Source of the DNA: Alkalibacterium sp. 20
GTDB lineage: Bacteria > Bacillota > Bacilli > Lactobacillales > Carnobacteriaceae_A
Direction of reading: 5' to 3'
Length of the DNA: 52,060 bases
Assembly: GCF_001885615.1 (NCBI RefSeq)
Contig: NZ_LSRN01000019.1
Coordinates: 1-52,060, forward strand
The notes under the pieces are model-generated. The model was given only the letters and a program-made list of their open reading frames with translations. It made no database searches and was not told the origin of the DNA. Shown here piece after piece: positions 44,334 to 52,060 of this stretch (positions are counted from its first letter, which is position 1; every line of letters begins with the position of its first letter). Position numbers and translations under genes: made by a program.

Positions 44334-44552
44334 TTAGTCCTCAACATCCATAAACATGAAACCGAGACCATGATCTGCTATAGATACTGAGTTTAGATTT
44401 TTTTTGAAAAAGATTTTATCACCAAGTTTAAAGCTTTTCTTTTGATCATCTAATAAATCTGGCATTATTTGTTTCATTTCTCCAGGGTCAACAGTGTACA
44501 CCTCAATAAAGTAATCGTTATAGCACACATCTATTTCAATTATTTTTCCCAC
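44334..44552 (-). CDS. Small unknown protein upstream of the secreted protein
   Basis: The 72-residue acidic protein begins MGKIIEIDVCYNDYFIEVYT and has no signal peptide or membrane helix; it should be cytosolic and beta-rich (KLGDKIFFKKNL, LGFMFMDVED). The start is GTG 44552 with GGGAGG 6 nt upstream. The secreted gene starts 26 nt downstream, so the two form a two-gene operon. The pairing recalls secreted factor plus partner modules, but no homology was recognised. Confidence 0.65.
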   Translation of the reverse strand: MGKIIEIDVCYNDYFIEVYTVDPGEMKQIMPDLLDDQKKSFKLGDKIFFKKNLNSVSIADHGLGFMFMDVED

Positions 44553-44811
44553 CTGCTTCCTCCCAACTTTTAGAGCGCTTTCATGTTGATTGTATAATAT
44601 TTATCGACATAAAGAAACATAAATAAAAAAAACATTCTTAAAGTCTTTTTTTGCTCTGGGGTATGTAGGGCTTGCCCTGCACGAGCGAAGCGCGCCTTAA
44701 ACCACCTATCAACTTTAGGGATAATGACGGTTAAAACGCACTGATTGTCACCCTTTTCTGCCCCATAATGTTCCTTACCAACAAGTTTGATTTTTATAAA
44801 ATGAACTTAAA
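44553..44811. other. Intergenic stretch with a GC-rich tract
   Basis: The region 44655-44700 (GTATGTAGGGCTTGCCCTGC followed by ACGAGCGAAGCGCGCC) is much richer in G+C than its surroundings and carries a small dyad (AGGGCTTGCCCT). No gene is seen. It may have come with the flanking cassette, for example from a plasmid. Confidence 0.4.
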
Positions 44812-46574
44812 GAGGCTGGGACAAAAGTCCCAGTAAATAAAAAAAATGCCGAAATGTAACTTAATTTCTTCGGCGTTTTTATTCGTCTATATAAGCAAAA
44901 GGAGCGTCACTTTGATATAATAAAGTCACCACAACCTATTATAGAAAGGATACTCCTTATGTATACTCAATATACCATGAACCAAACAACCTTGCCATTA
45001 TAAATAGATTCACTTCTTCCAAATGATCATATCATTTACTCTATTAACCAAGTCGTCGAAGATTTGGAGGGTGCTCACTACCTGTTAATCGAAAACGACT
45101 TCGGTCGTCCAGCTTACCATCCCAAGGTTTTAATTAAAGCCATTCTATTTGTCTACTGAGAAGGTATCTTTTCAGGTCGCAAAATAGAAAAAATGATGCA
45201 AGAAAACCTTGCAATGCATTGGTTGACAGGACAAACATTTGTCTCTTACCGTACAATTAATCGGTTTAGAGTATCAGAAATAATTAAAGAGATCATACGA
45301 GACCTTTATTGCACGTTCTCTATTCGTCTAAAGCAAGAAAAACTTATTGAAGGACAGTCGCTGTTTATCAACGGGACAAAGTTTGAAGTGAATGCCAATA
45401 AGTATAGGTTTGTTTGGAAGAAAGCAGTGGACCGATTCTATCCTCGACTTAAGCAAAAAGAAGTACAATATTATAAACAAGAAATCGAACCTCTTATCGA
45501 CCAATCGGTTGAAAGGGATAATAATCAAGAATTTTCCAAAGAGGAAATTATCGAACTACATAATCTGCTTGAAGAAGAACTTGCGAAAGCAGAAACCGAG
45601 ATCACCTCTTCCAATGATAAAAAAGCGCTAAGCCGATTGAAGAAAAAAAGACGTTCATTGAAAAAGCACAGAAATCGCCTTAGAAATGATTTTATTCCTA
45701 GGGAACAAAAGTATGAAGACTATTATGAAACGTTTGACGGCAGGAATAGCTTTTCGAAAACCGATAAAGACACTACATTCATGCGGATGAAAGACAATCA
45801 TATGATGAATGGACAGCTCAAACCGGGTTATAATATCCAAATCGCAACAGAGAACCCCTTTGTCCTGCATACTCAAATCTATCCAAATCCAACAGACACT
45901 AAAACACTAACTCCCTTTTTAGATTCTCTTCCGGAAGTGATTAAACCGTCTAGCTATATCGTCGCAGATGCAGGATATGGGAGCCATGAGAACCTGGAAT
46001 TTTTAGAACAGTTCCGTTGGACTGGATTGGTCAAGTACGGAATATATGAAAAAGAACAGAAGAAAAAGTATATAAAATCAGATAAGAACCTTGATAATTG
46101 AATCTATGATGAAGAACAAAACACGTATATTCATCCAGATGGGACCCTCTATGCTCAAGGCTATATTGGTCGTCAAAAAAAAGTACAGGATATGTCAAGC
46201 TATCTCACTTTTACCATTCTACAGATCCAACGTACCGTAACGGTAAAAAATCCTTGTGGATTAATTATGAGTACGAAGAACAAAAATTAAAGAACAGCTT
46301 TTATCTAAAAAAGGGGCTAAATTATACGGGCAGCGAAAAATCGATGTCGAGCCAACTTTCGGACAAGTGAAGGCCAATTTAGGTTTCACTTGATTTTCAG
46401 TTCGCGGAAAATGAAACTAACTTGATATTTATGTCAAACAATCTAAGGAAATACAATAAGAGAATCAGAAGTCACGAAAGATAAGACAAAAAAAACCGAG
46501 TAGGTTTGTACAAATGTACAATTCTACTCGGTTTAACTTTATCTTACTTCGGTTCAGACTTTTGTCCCAACCTC
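44812..46574. mobile_element. IS1182-type insertion sequence, copy 2 (defective)
   Basis: The 1,763-bp element has well-kept 18-bp ends: GAGGCTGGGACAAAAGTC on the left and its near-complement on the right (one difference). It is identical to copy 1 over the 302-codon open part. It keeps the segment missing from copy 1 but has its own small deletions near the 3' end. No target duplication was seen. Confidence 0.88.
44959..46484 (+). pseudogene. IS1182-family transposase, copy 2, same three stops plus frameshifts
   Basis: The frame starts at 44959 and has the same three stops as copy 1 (TAA at 45001-45003, TGA at 45157-45159, TGA at 46099-46101). After the third stop it retains the region DEEQNTYIHPDGTLYAQGYI, which then needs a shift to continue as GYVKLSHFYHSTDPTYRNGK. 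Another small deletion near 46288 and a CGA-to-TGA change near 46388 follow. The product cannot be functional without extensive recoding. Confidence 0.88.
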
Positions 46575-46690
46575 GTTCCATTTTTTTGCTTTACTAGATG
46601 GTTATTCTTCTCTCCTATGTCCGATAGGTAGAACACCATCGTAAAAAAGTATTAATGAACTAACTGTGATTAAAGGTTACCGCGTAAAGA

Positions 46691-47278
46691 TTACTCGTCT
46701 ACGCTTACGTCGCCTTCAACTGTACCTTCGTCCATTAAAGCAGCATCCATTAACTCTTGTGATGCAAATGTTACGTTACCTGTAACAGTAGAGTTAGTTA
46801 ATTCGAATCCTTCAGCGTCGACATAAACGTCTCCATCCAAAGTACCTTCCTGGATACGGAAGTTTGGTGATTCAACAGTCATTGTTCCTACTGATAAAGT
46901 GTATTCGTCAGTAACGTTACGGTCTTCATCTTGAGCGTATAAAGCTAATTTACGGTATTCTGCTTCAGCTTCATCTCCGCCATCATGGAAAGTACCTGCA
47001 ACTGTTACGTCTTCATCGATTGCTACATCAGCAATAATAGCTGTTAACCAGTTACCGTCAGTGCTTAATGATGCAACCACTTCGTTTGCGTCATCTGTGA
47101 TAGATGCAGCTGTCACGACGTCTTCATCGCCATCGACTTCTTCGCCTTCTTCAACAATTTCCATGTCATCTGCTGCATCGTCATCTGTATCACATGCTGC
47201 TAAAAAACCACCTAATGCTAAAACTGCAGCGCTTGCTGCTAATTTCTTTCTAGAATAAATATTATTAAAATTTGACAA
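46691..47278 (-). CDS. Acidic lipoprotein, paralogue A
   Basis: The 195-residue protein has a lipoprotein signal (SRKKLAASAAVLALGGFLAA then Cys), a very acidic linker (about 30-58) and a beta-rich domain. That domain has RKLALYAQDEDRNVTDEYTL and repeated short strands (GTLDGDVYVDAEGFEL, STVTGNVTFAS, GTVEGDVSVDE) suggesting a small beta-helix. The neighbouring gene at 47404 is a clear paralogue. The only suitable start is TTG 47278, with no Shine-Dalgarno; a TATAAT at 47297-47292 would put the transcript start only about 6 nt upstream. The function is unknown. Confidence 0.8.
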   Translation of the reverse strand: MSNFNNIYSRKKLAASAAVLALGGFLAACDTDDDAADDMEIVEEGEEVDGDEDVVTAASITDDANEVVASLSTDGNWLTAIIADVAIDEDVTVAGTFHDGGDEAEAEYRKLALYAQDEDRNVTDEYTLSVGTMTVESPNFRIQEGTLDGDVYVDAEGFELTNSTVTGNVTFASQELMDAALMDEGTVEGDVSVDE

Positions 47279-47345
47279 ATTTCAGTCTTGAATTATAAAT
47301 GATTTCAGATTCAGTCAGATGGGTTTTTGACGATATATCAAACAG

Positions 47346-47380
47346 AAAAAAGATCTGCAGCTGAGCTGCAGATCTTTTTT
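47346..47380. terminator. Bidirectional terminator between the two paralogous lipoprotein genes
   Basis: AGATCTGCAGCT and AGCTGCAGATCT (47351-47375) pair perfectly around one base, with A6 before and T6 after. It isolates the 46691 gene from the upstream paralogue, so that gene needs its own promoter. Confidence 0.9.
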
Positions 47381-47403
47381 CTATTTATAGGGTTTGAGAC
47401 CGA

Positions 47404-47943
47404 TTATTCTTCGACGCGTGTTTCTCCTGTTACTTCGCCTTCTTCTAATTGAGCTGATTCTTGATATTCTTCACTTGCAAAGATCAAGTCTCCGTCAATC
47501 GTTCCGCCTGGTAATTGGAAATTGTTTGCTTCAACGTAAACGTCACCAGCAAACGTTCCGTTTTGGATACGTGTGTTTTCACTTTGAACAGTTATACTTG
47601 CTGCTGTTAAAGTAAATTGATCCAAGACATTACGGTCAGCATCTTGAGTATACAAAGCTAATTTACGTTCGATTTCGCCGCCGTTTGTTGGTCCTTCTTC
47701 AAAGACTAGTTCTTGATCTGTTTCAACGTCGCCTTCAAAGATAACGATCCATCCACCATTAGCTGATACTGCTTCTTCTAAATCGTCTGCACTAGCAATT
47801 TCTGATTTTGTTGCGCCTGTAGTTGCATCTTCAGTAACCTCTTCTGTATCGTCTGTTACTTCTTCTTCTGCATCATCTGTACCACATGCTGCAAGTAATC
47901 CCATGCTTGCTGTAAGTAATAATAATTTATTCCATTTTAACAT
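47404..47943 (-). CDS. Acidic lipoprotein, paralogue B
   Basis: The 179-residue protein has a lipobox (LLAACGTDD), an acidic linker (about 21-45) and a C-terminal domain. The domain carries RKLALYTQDADRNVLDQFTL, then ITVQSENTRIQNGTFAGDVY and FQLPGGTIDGDLIFASEEYQ. It aligns along its length with the neighbour at 46691. Unlike that neighbour it has a normal GGAGG ribosome binding site and an ATG start. The G-x-(D/N)-G-D-(V/L) repeats recall polymer-forming or beta-helical proteins, but the family is not known to me. It is expected outside the membrane. Confidence 0.82.
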   Translation of the reverse strand: MLKWNKLLLLTASMGLLAACGTDDAEEEVTDDTEEVTEDATTGATKSEIASADDLEEAVSANGGWIVIFEGDVETDQELVFEEGPTNGGEIERKLALYTQDADRNVLDQFTLTAASITVQSENTRIQNGTFAGDVYVEANNFQLPGGTIDGDLIFASEEYQESAQLEEGEVTGETRVEE

Positions 47944-48154
47944 TATTTGTTCCTCCTACCTTTTTTTATTGTGATTCACTGCACATTTATAATACCATGT
48001 TTCTTTTTCATGTCAAATATATTTCGTAAAAAAAGTTCAAAATTTTGTATTTCATTTTTAAAAAATTGATACAAAAGCATTTAAACATTATATTTCATTG
48101 TGAAAAACTTACTTTTTCTCATGCATCTTACAATTATTACATCGAAAAAGTTTG

Positions 48155-48640
48155 TTATAATCCGATTTTACTGTCTATCAGCGCATATAGTTCTTTTTTT
48201 ACCGTTTCTGGACTTGTCTTAGGTGCGAAACTGATAATTTTTTCTTCATGAGGTGTCACAATAAACTTGGTGAAATTCCACTTGATTTTTTTGTTGTCCG
48301 TATTCTCTATTAAATATTTATATAATGGGTGGGCATCTCTGCCGTTAACTTTTATTTTTTCAAACAAAGGAAAAGTAACATTATAATTCATCTGACAAAA
48401 TGCCTCAATGCCTTCACTATCCAAAGGTTCCTGATTTAAAAACTGATTAGATGGAAAACCTAGAACTGCTACGTTCTTGTCTTTAAATTCTTTATAGATT
48501 TCTTCTAGCCCTTCAAGTTGACCCACTAAGCCGCACTTGCTGGCTGTATTGACGATGACCATGTATTTATCTTCATAATCTTTCAGGGTCTTCACTTGGC
48601 CATCAATCTGTGTGACGTTGATATCATAAATTTTTGTCAT
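48155..48640 (-). CDS. Glutathione peroxidase family protein
   Basis: The 161-residue GPx-like thiol peroxidase has the peroxidatic Cys36 (NTASKCGLVGQ), the catalytic Gln (FPSNQFLNQEP) and Trp/Asn (KWNFTKFIV). Bacterial members of this type mostly use thioredoxin rather than glutathione. It starts 22 nt after the P-type ATPase stop, so it is almost certainly cotranscribed. AAGGAG precedes the start. Confidence 0.93.
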   Translation of the reverse strand: MTKIYDINVTQIDGQVKTLKDYEDKYMVIVNTASKCGLVGQLEGLEEIYKEFKDKNVAVLGFPSNQFLNQEPLDSEGIEAFCQMNYNVTFPLFEKIKVNGRDAHPLYKYLIENTDNKKIKWNFTKFIVTPHEEKIISFAPKTSPETVKKELYALIDSKIGL

Positions 48641-48662
48641 AAAAAATCTCCTTCTTGTTCCC

Positions 48663-50537
48663 TTATTTTATCGGTCTGAGTAATCTCAACCCGTTCAAGA
48701 TGACTAAAATCGTACTGCCTTCGTGACCAATAACGCCTAGTGGTAAATTAATTAATTGTAAAACATTGGCTAATATCAAAAATAATATAACGCCGATTGA
48801 AAAAATGACGTTTTGTATAATCACTTTATTTAGTCGTTTAGACAACTTATGACTATACGAAAGCTGCTCCAGTTCATTTCTGACGAGTACCACATCAGCC
48901 GCATCCATCGCCAGGTCTGTTCCCGCACCCATCGCAATGCCAATCGAAGCATTTGCCAAAGCGGGGGCGTCATTTATGCCGTCCCCAACCATCGCAATCG
49001 TTTCATATTTCGTTTTCAGATCCAGTATCAAAGTTGCTTTCTCAATAGGCAGACAGTTTGCTTTCACTTCGTCTACGCCGACCGTTCTCCCGATAGCTTG
49101 ACCGGTCGCTTCATTATCACCGGTAATTAAAATGGTATGAATGCCCTGACTCTTAAAATAATCGATCATTCCTTTTGCTCCAGGTGCCGGTATATCAAGT
49201 AAAGCAATAAAACTCACGAGCTGATTATTTTTCGTGACATAGAGAACGGTTTTTCCTTCCGTCTGTTTCTTATTGGCTGACAACACAAACGTGCTCGCAT
49301 CATCTTTTACTGTGAATTCTTTCTTACCGATTTTCCAGTGATCACCATCGACGAAACCTTCGACACCATGGCCTTCGACTTCATTGATCTCAGTGACTTT
49401 GACATCATGTTTTATTTCAGATGCATTAAGATGATCTATTACAGCTTGTGCCAGTGGGTGGGAAGAAATGCGTTCCAGCTGAACAATGACTTGATTGACT
49501 GTTTCCTGGTTAGTTTCTTCTAAATAATTCACGTCCGTCACTTTTGGGGAACCTTGCGTTAATGTTCCTGTTTTATCAAATGCGATCGCATCGATCTGTC
49601 CAAAATTTTCGAGAAAAGAGCCACCTTTGTAAAGCACACCTTTTTTGGCACCGTTTGAAATAGCTGAAAGTGTTGATGGACTTGCAGAAGCCATTAGTGC
49701 ACAGGGAGATGCGACTGTTAATAGGACCATTCCTCGATAAAAAGATTCATTAAATGTCCATCCTAAAACATAATAGAAAATAAGCATCATTACTGGGACA
49801 AATATTAAAACGATTTTCACATATCTCGTTTCGATCGATTCAATGAAGGTAGCGGTTTTAGATGGAGTCCCTTGAGCTTCATCCACCATTCGGATGATTT
49901 TAGCAAACAATGTATCAGAGTATTCCGACTTCACTTCTATTTCGACCGCTCTGCTGACATTTATCGTTCCGCCGATCACTTCATCCTGCACCGCTTTATT
50001 GACCGCCATCGATTCGCCTGAAATTGCGGCTTCATCAACTAATGCATACTCGCTTAAAAGTGTACCGTCGATAGGAAAAGCAGAACCTTTAGGTACAAGT
50101 ACTTTGTTCCCGACTTTTAAATCTTTCGTTGCAACTTCTTCTGTCGATCCATCATCTTTTAAAAGCAAGGCTGTCTCCGGAGTCAACTCCATCAGTTTAG
50201 AAATAGCATCTGTACTCTTATTTGTCGTATAGACCTCAAGTGAACCGCTCAATGAAAAAATAAAAATAAGCAGTGCCCCTTCCAACCAGTAACCAATGAC
50301 TGAAGCGCCTATAGCAGCTAAGACCATAAGGATATCGACGTTCAACTTTCTTTTGAAAAACAGGTCACTGAAGCCTACTCTGGCTTGAAAGTAACCGCCA
50401 ATCAGAAAGGCTGTCACATATACGAAAGCATCCAGAGGCTGTTCATTATTATAGGATAACATCCCTCCCACAATGATGAGTAACCCGCTTATGATGGTGA
50501 GCATCATGGGCTTATTATTCTTGATAAGTGCTGTCAT
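48663..50537 (-). CDS. P1B-type metal ATPase, PfeT/ZosA-like
   Basis: The 624-residue P-type ATPase has no N-terminal metal-binding domain and has about eight membrane helices. Signature motifs are ASPCALMASASPS (SPC motif), phosphorylation DKTGTLTQGSP (near 319), HPLAQAV, and MVGDGINDAPAL. The HEGST near the C-terminus is typical of P1B-4 pumps (Fe, Co or Zn export; PfeT/ZosA/FrvA), which are often PerR-controlled. A GPx gene follows in the operon. A Per-box-like site and an inverted repeat lie just upstream. The metal cannot be read from the sequence; Fe2+ is my best inference. Confidence 0.88.
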   Translation of the reverse strand: MTALIKNNKPMMLTIISGLLIIVGGMLSYNNEQPLDAFVYVTAFLIGGYFQARVGFSDLFFKRKLNVDILMVLAAIGASVIGYWLEGALLIFIFSLSGSLEVYTTNKSTDAISKLMELTPETALLLKDDGSTEEVATKDLKVGNKVLVPKGSAFPIDGTLLSEYALVDEAAISGESMAVNKAVQDEVIGGTINVSRAVEIEVKSEYSDTLFAKIIRMVDEAQGTPSKTATFIESIETRYVKIVLIFVPVMMLIFYYVLGWTFNESFYRGMVLLTVASPCALMASASPSTLSAISNGAKKGVLYKGGSFLENFGQIDAIAFDKTGTLTQGSPKVTDVNYLEETNQETVNQVIVQLERISSHPLAQAVIDHLNASEIKHDVKVTEINEVEGHGVEGFVDGDHWKIGKKEFTVKDDASTFVLSANKKQTEGKTVLYVTKNNQLVSFIALLDIPAPGAKGMIDYFKSQGIHTILITGDNEATGQAIGRTVGVDEVKANCLPIEKATLILDLKTKYETIAMVGDGINDAPALANASIGIAMGAGTDLAMDAADVVLVRNELEQLSYSHKLSKRLNKVIIQNVIFSIGVILFLILANVLQLINLPLGVIGHEGSTILVILNGLRLLRPIK

Positions 50538-50553
50538 ATCTTGTCATCCTTTT

Positions 50554-50568
50554 CTATAATGATTCTTA
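50554..50568. promoter_or_regulatory. Per-box-like site upstream of the metal ATPase
   Basis: CTATAATGATTCTTA matches the Per box TTATAATNATTATAA at 11 of 14 fixed positions and lies 17 nt upstream of the ATPase start. A peroxide-responsive PerR would fit a metal pump and peroxidase operon. Confidence 0.45.
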
Positions 50569-50618
50569 ACTATAAGATATCACAGCCTTATTTAATAAGA
50601 TAGCACTTTGAATTAACT

Positions 50619-50643
50619 GATAATGATAGTATTTCTCATTATC
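50619..50643. promoter_or_regulatory. Fur-like inverted repeat upstream of the metal ATPase
   Basis: GATAATGA (50619-50626) and TCATTATC (50636-50643) form a perfect inverted repeat with a 9-nt spacer. The half-sites equal those of Fur boxes but the spacing differs, so another metalloregulator or a looser Fur site is possible. Confidence 0.4.
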
Positions 50644-50727
50644 CACATTGTCGTCAAAATCATCTGTAAAGAATTTCCTGATCGAAAAAATTGCCCTTCA
50701 TACGTATGGAAAATGAGGCGGAAGCTC

Positions 50728-51591
50728 TTATTCAGATGTGGTCACAGTCACACGGATGCCATTTGGATCCGTAACGGTGATAAACGTCCCCCCTTCGTCA
50801 TTAAGAGTGAAATTCCGCGCATTTAAATGCTCTTTCACTTTGTTCATCTCTTCATTCGTCGACACCCCTAAAGTGAAACGAGTTAGTCCCAGATCAAACT
50901 GTTCCCTTTTGGGTATATCTGTCCCCAGCCACGTATTTAAGCCGATATGGTGGTGGTAATCGCCAGCAGCAACAAAGCGCGCCTGGCTTCCAAATTCATA
51001 TTTCAGCTGCATGCCTAAAGTATCTATATAAAAATATTGAGAATCCTCCAAATCAGCAACGGCTAAGTGAACATGACCGACTCGTGTCCCCGCTGGTAGA
51101 GTATCGACCAGCTGGTCATCCCGACTCGCTATGACTCCATCCGCATCAATTTCTGCTGTGATCCCTCTGATCATGCCATTTTCCGAAATGTCCCATTCCT
51201 CTCTAGGTTTATCTCTATAAATCTCAATACCGTTTCCTTCCGGGTCGTGTAAGTAGAGCGCCTCGCTATAGCCGTGATCAGAAGCGCCTTCAATTGGTAT
51301 TTCTTTTTTCAATAATGCAAATAAACTGTTCCCCAAGTCTCTTCTTGTAGGTACTATAAATGCCGTATGAAAGAGTCCAGCTTTTTTAGTCCGTGTGCCT
51401 CCTGCATCTACTTCAATTAAATTCAGCAACACACGGTTATCCGTCTTCACACCCAGCGAGGCGTAGTTATCGGATCCTTCAAGGATGGACAAACCAATCT
51501 TATCCTTATAGTAATTCGTCATTGTTTCTAAGCTTTTAACATTCAAATCTACTGAATGAACCGATAAGTTCTTGTCAATCGTAAATGCCAT
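50728..51591 (-). CDS. VOC-family dioxygenase-like protein (CatE-type)
   Basis: The 287-residue protein has two vicinal-oxygen-chelate modules (about 5-125 and 165-285). Candidate metal ligands are in VHSVDLNVKSLETMTNYYKD, VGHVHLAVADLEDSQYFYID and NGIRVTVTT. Length and order fit Bacillus CatE, a catechol 2,3-dioxygenase family member in the YodB/CatR quinone-stress regulon; activity here is inferred. The start at 51591 follows GGAG; a frame to 51621 contains that site. It is monocistronic and followed by the tandem repeat region upstream. Confidence 0.82.
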   Translation of the reverse strand: MAFTIDKNLSVHSVDLNVKSLETMTNYYKDKIGLSILEGSDNYASLGVKTDNRVLLNLIEVDAGGTRTKKAGLFHTAFIVPTRRDLGNSLFALLKKEIPIEGASDHGYSEALYLHDPEGNGIEIYRDKPREEWDISENGMIRGITAEIDADGVIASRDDQLVDTLPAGTRVGHVHLAVADLEDSQYFYIDTLGMQLKYEFGSQARFVAAGDYHHHIGLNTWLGTDIPKREQFDLGLTRFTLGVSTNEEMNKVKEHLNARNFTLNDEGGTFITVTDPNGIRVTVTTSE

Positions 51592-51760
51592 GATATCTTG
51601 GTCTCCTTTTCCCACGTTCACTCTAAACTATTAGATAATAATCGAATCATCAGTGGCCACTAATTATTCTGTCCTTTTTCTGATCAATCCCATTAGGCCT
51701 GATCCTATTGTAATGCTGAAGTTCATAGGCTATTTTATTTCACAACTTATTTTAGCTTGT

Positions 51761-52060
51761 TTATTTATATCTACACTTAGAGCCGTTCTCATTGCTGAAA
51801 ATCTGAACCCACTTCGGTCTGCTCCGCGCATAATCTGCTTGAGCATGCCGAAGTTTAGCCTTCTTAGCATCACTCGCTGGGAGTTTCGCCTGAGCATGCC
51901 GAAGTTTGAGCTTCTTAGCATCACTCACTGGGAGTTTCACCTGAGCATGCCGAAGTTTGACCTTCTTAGCATCACTCACTGGGAGTTTCACCTGAGCATG
52001 CCGAAGTTTGACCTTCTTAGCATCACTCGCTGGGAGTTTCACCTGAGCATGCCGAAGTTT
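51761..52060 (-). CDS. Possible C-terminal end of a basic 17-residue repeat protein (partial)
   Basis: If translated, the minus-strand frame through the 51-bp repeats gives 17-residue units (KLPVSDAKKVKLRHAQV) and a tail ending FSNENGSKCRYK. The product would be strongly basic, Lys/Arg/His-rich. The few differences between units all change amino acids, mostly between Ala, Val and Leu, which does not look like strong protein-level constraint. The frame enters from the right edge, so no start can be judged. A non-coding satellite is equally possible. Confidence 0.3.
   Translation of the reverse strand, partial: KLRHAQVKLPASDAKKVKLRHAQVKLPVSDAKKVKLRHAQVKLPVSDAKKLKLRHAQAKLPASDAKKAKLRHAQADYARSRPKWVQIFSNENGSKCRYK
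51841..52060. repeat. 51-bp tandem repeat, at least four full units, open at the window end
   Basis: Units start at 51841, 51892, 51943, 51994 and 52045 with a constant 51-bp period. Each begins GAGCATGCCGAAGTTT and differs from its neighbours at only a few sites. On the minus strand the period (17 codons) keeps one frame, giving repeated KLRHAQ-KLP-SDAKK. The frame stops at 51763-51761 after a non-repeat tail. The start lies outside the window. Confidence 0.92.

Noticed and set aside
42120-46574. Genetic-code change or programmed readthrough to explain the shared transposase stops
   Set aside because: Both TAA and TGA are involved, other genes in the window end normally at these codons, and both copies carry further deletions.
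51730-51924. 64-codon minus-strand ORF in another frame of the 51-bp repeats
   Set aside because: It is a frame shadow of the tandem repeat with no start signal.

Overview
The window looks like chromosomal DNA of a low-GC Gram-positive bacterium in the Lactobacillales, most likely a Carnobacteriaceae-type organism (Alkalibacterium, Marinilactibacillus or Jeotgalibaca would fit). This is inferred from gene content and order: divergent ccpA/pepQ, murI-rdgB-yfcE, pheST-zapA-cvpA-mutS2-trxA, a mannose-family PTS with a LevR-type activator and rpoN, and several strongly acidic lipoproteins. No rRNA, tRNA or CRISPR was seen.

Layout. 1-5.4 kb: edge of a possible insertion element, ccpA and pepQ with two cre-like sites between them, a DUF421 membrane protein beside a decayed paralogue, a YtxH/DUF948 pair and a MscS channel. 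5.4-10.2 kb: a two-CBS protein, yfcE-rdgB-murI, a YslB-like protein and an FAD/NAD(P) protein. 10.3-10.7 kb: a gene-free tract full of related short words and perfect inverted repeats. 10.8-19.4 kb: trxA, mutS2, cvpA, zapA and pheST behind a T-box, then a YodB-like HxlR regulator. 19.5-21.3 kb: mgtE behind an M-box riboswitch, plus an overlooked 39-codon leader ORF. 21.4-33.8 kb: an acidic lipoprotein, an SDR, a YibE/F protein, an HD protein, a SpoU methyltransferase, an M23 cell-wall protein with an altered motif, two GNATs, a doubly broken YeeE/YedE transporter and a PepF-type peptidase. 34.0-41.8 kb: a complete sigma-54 circuit of rpoN, a PTS operon, a perfect -24/-12 promoter, a 22-bp perfect palindrome and the activator gene levR. 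42.1-46.6 kb: two copies of an IS1182-type element, both with the same three in-frame stops, flanking two unknown genes. 46.7-52.06 kb: two paralogous acidic lipoproteins, a P1B-type ATPase/glutathione peroxidase operon with a Per-box-like site, a CatE-like VOC protein and a 51-bp tandem repeat running off the end.

How the parts work together. CcpA and the LevR/RpoN circuit suggest two layers of sugar control. In the LevR circuit the octamer ACACACTA (or its complement) recurs at the PTS promoter, in the palindrome and upstream of levR, which makes it a candidate activator site. Mg2+ uptake by MgtE appears doubly gated: an M-box with terminator, followed by a small ORF with a near-ideal ribosome binding site whose product begins MDPVPL and overlaps the mgtE start. 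This recalls the enterobacterial MgtL leader peptide and is the observation most worth pursuing. The ATPase, peroxidase, HxlR and CatE-like genes suggest handling of peroxide, metal and quinone stress.
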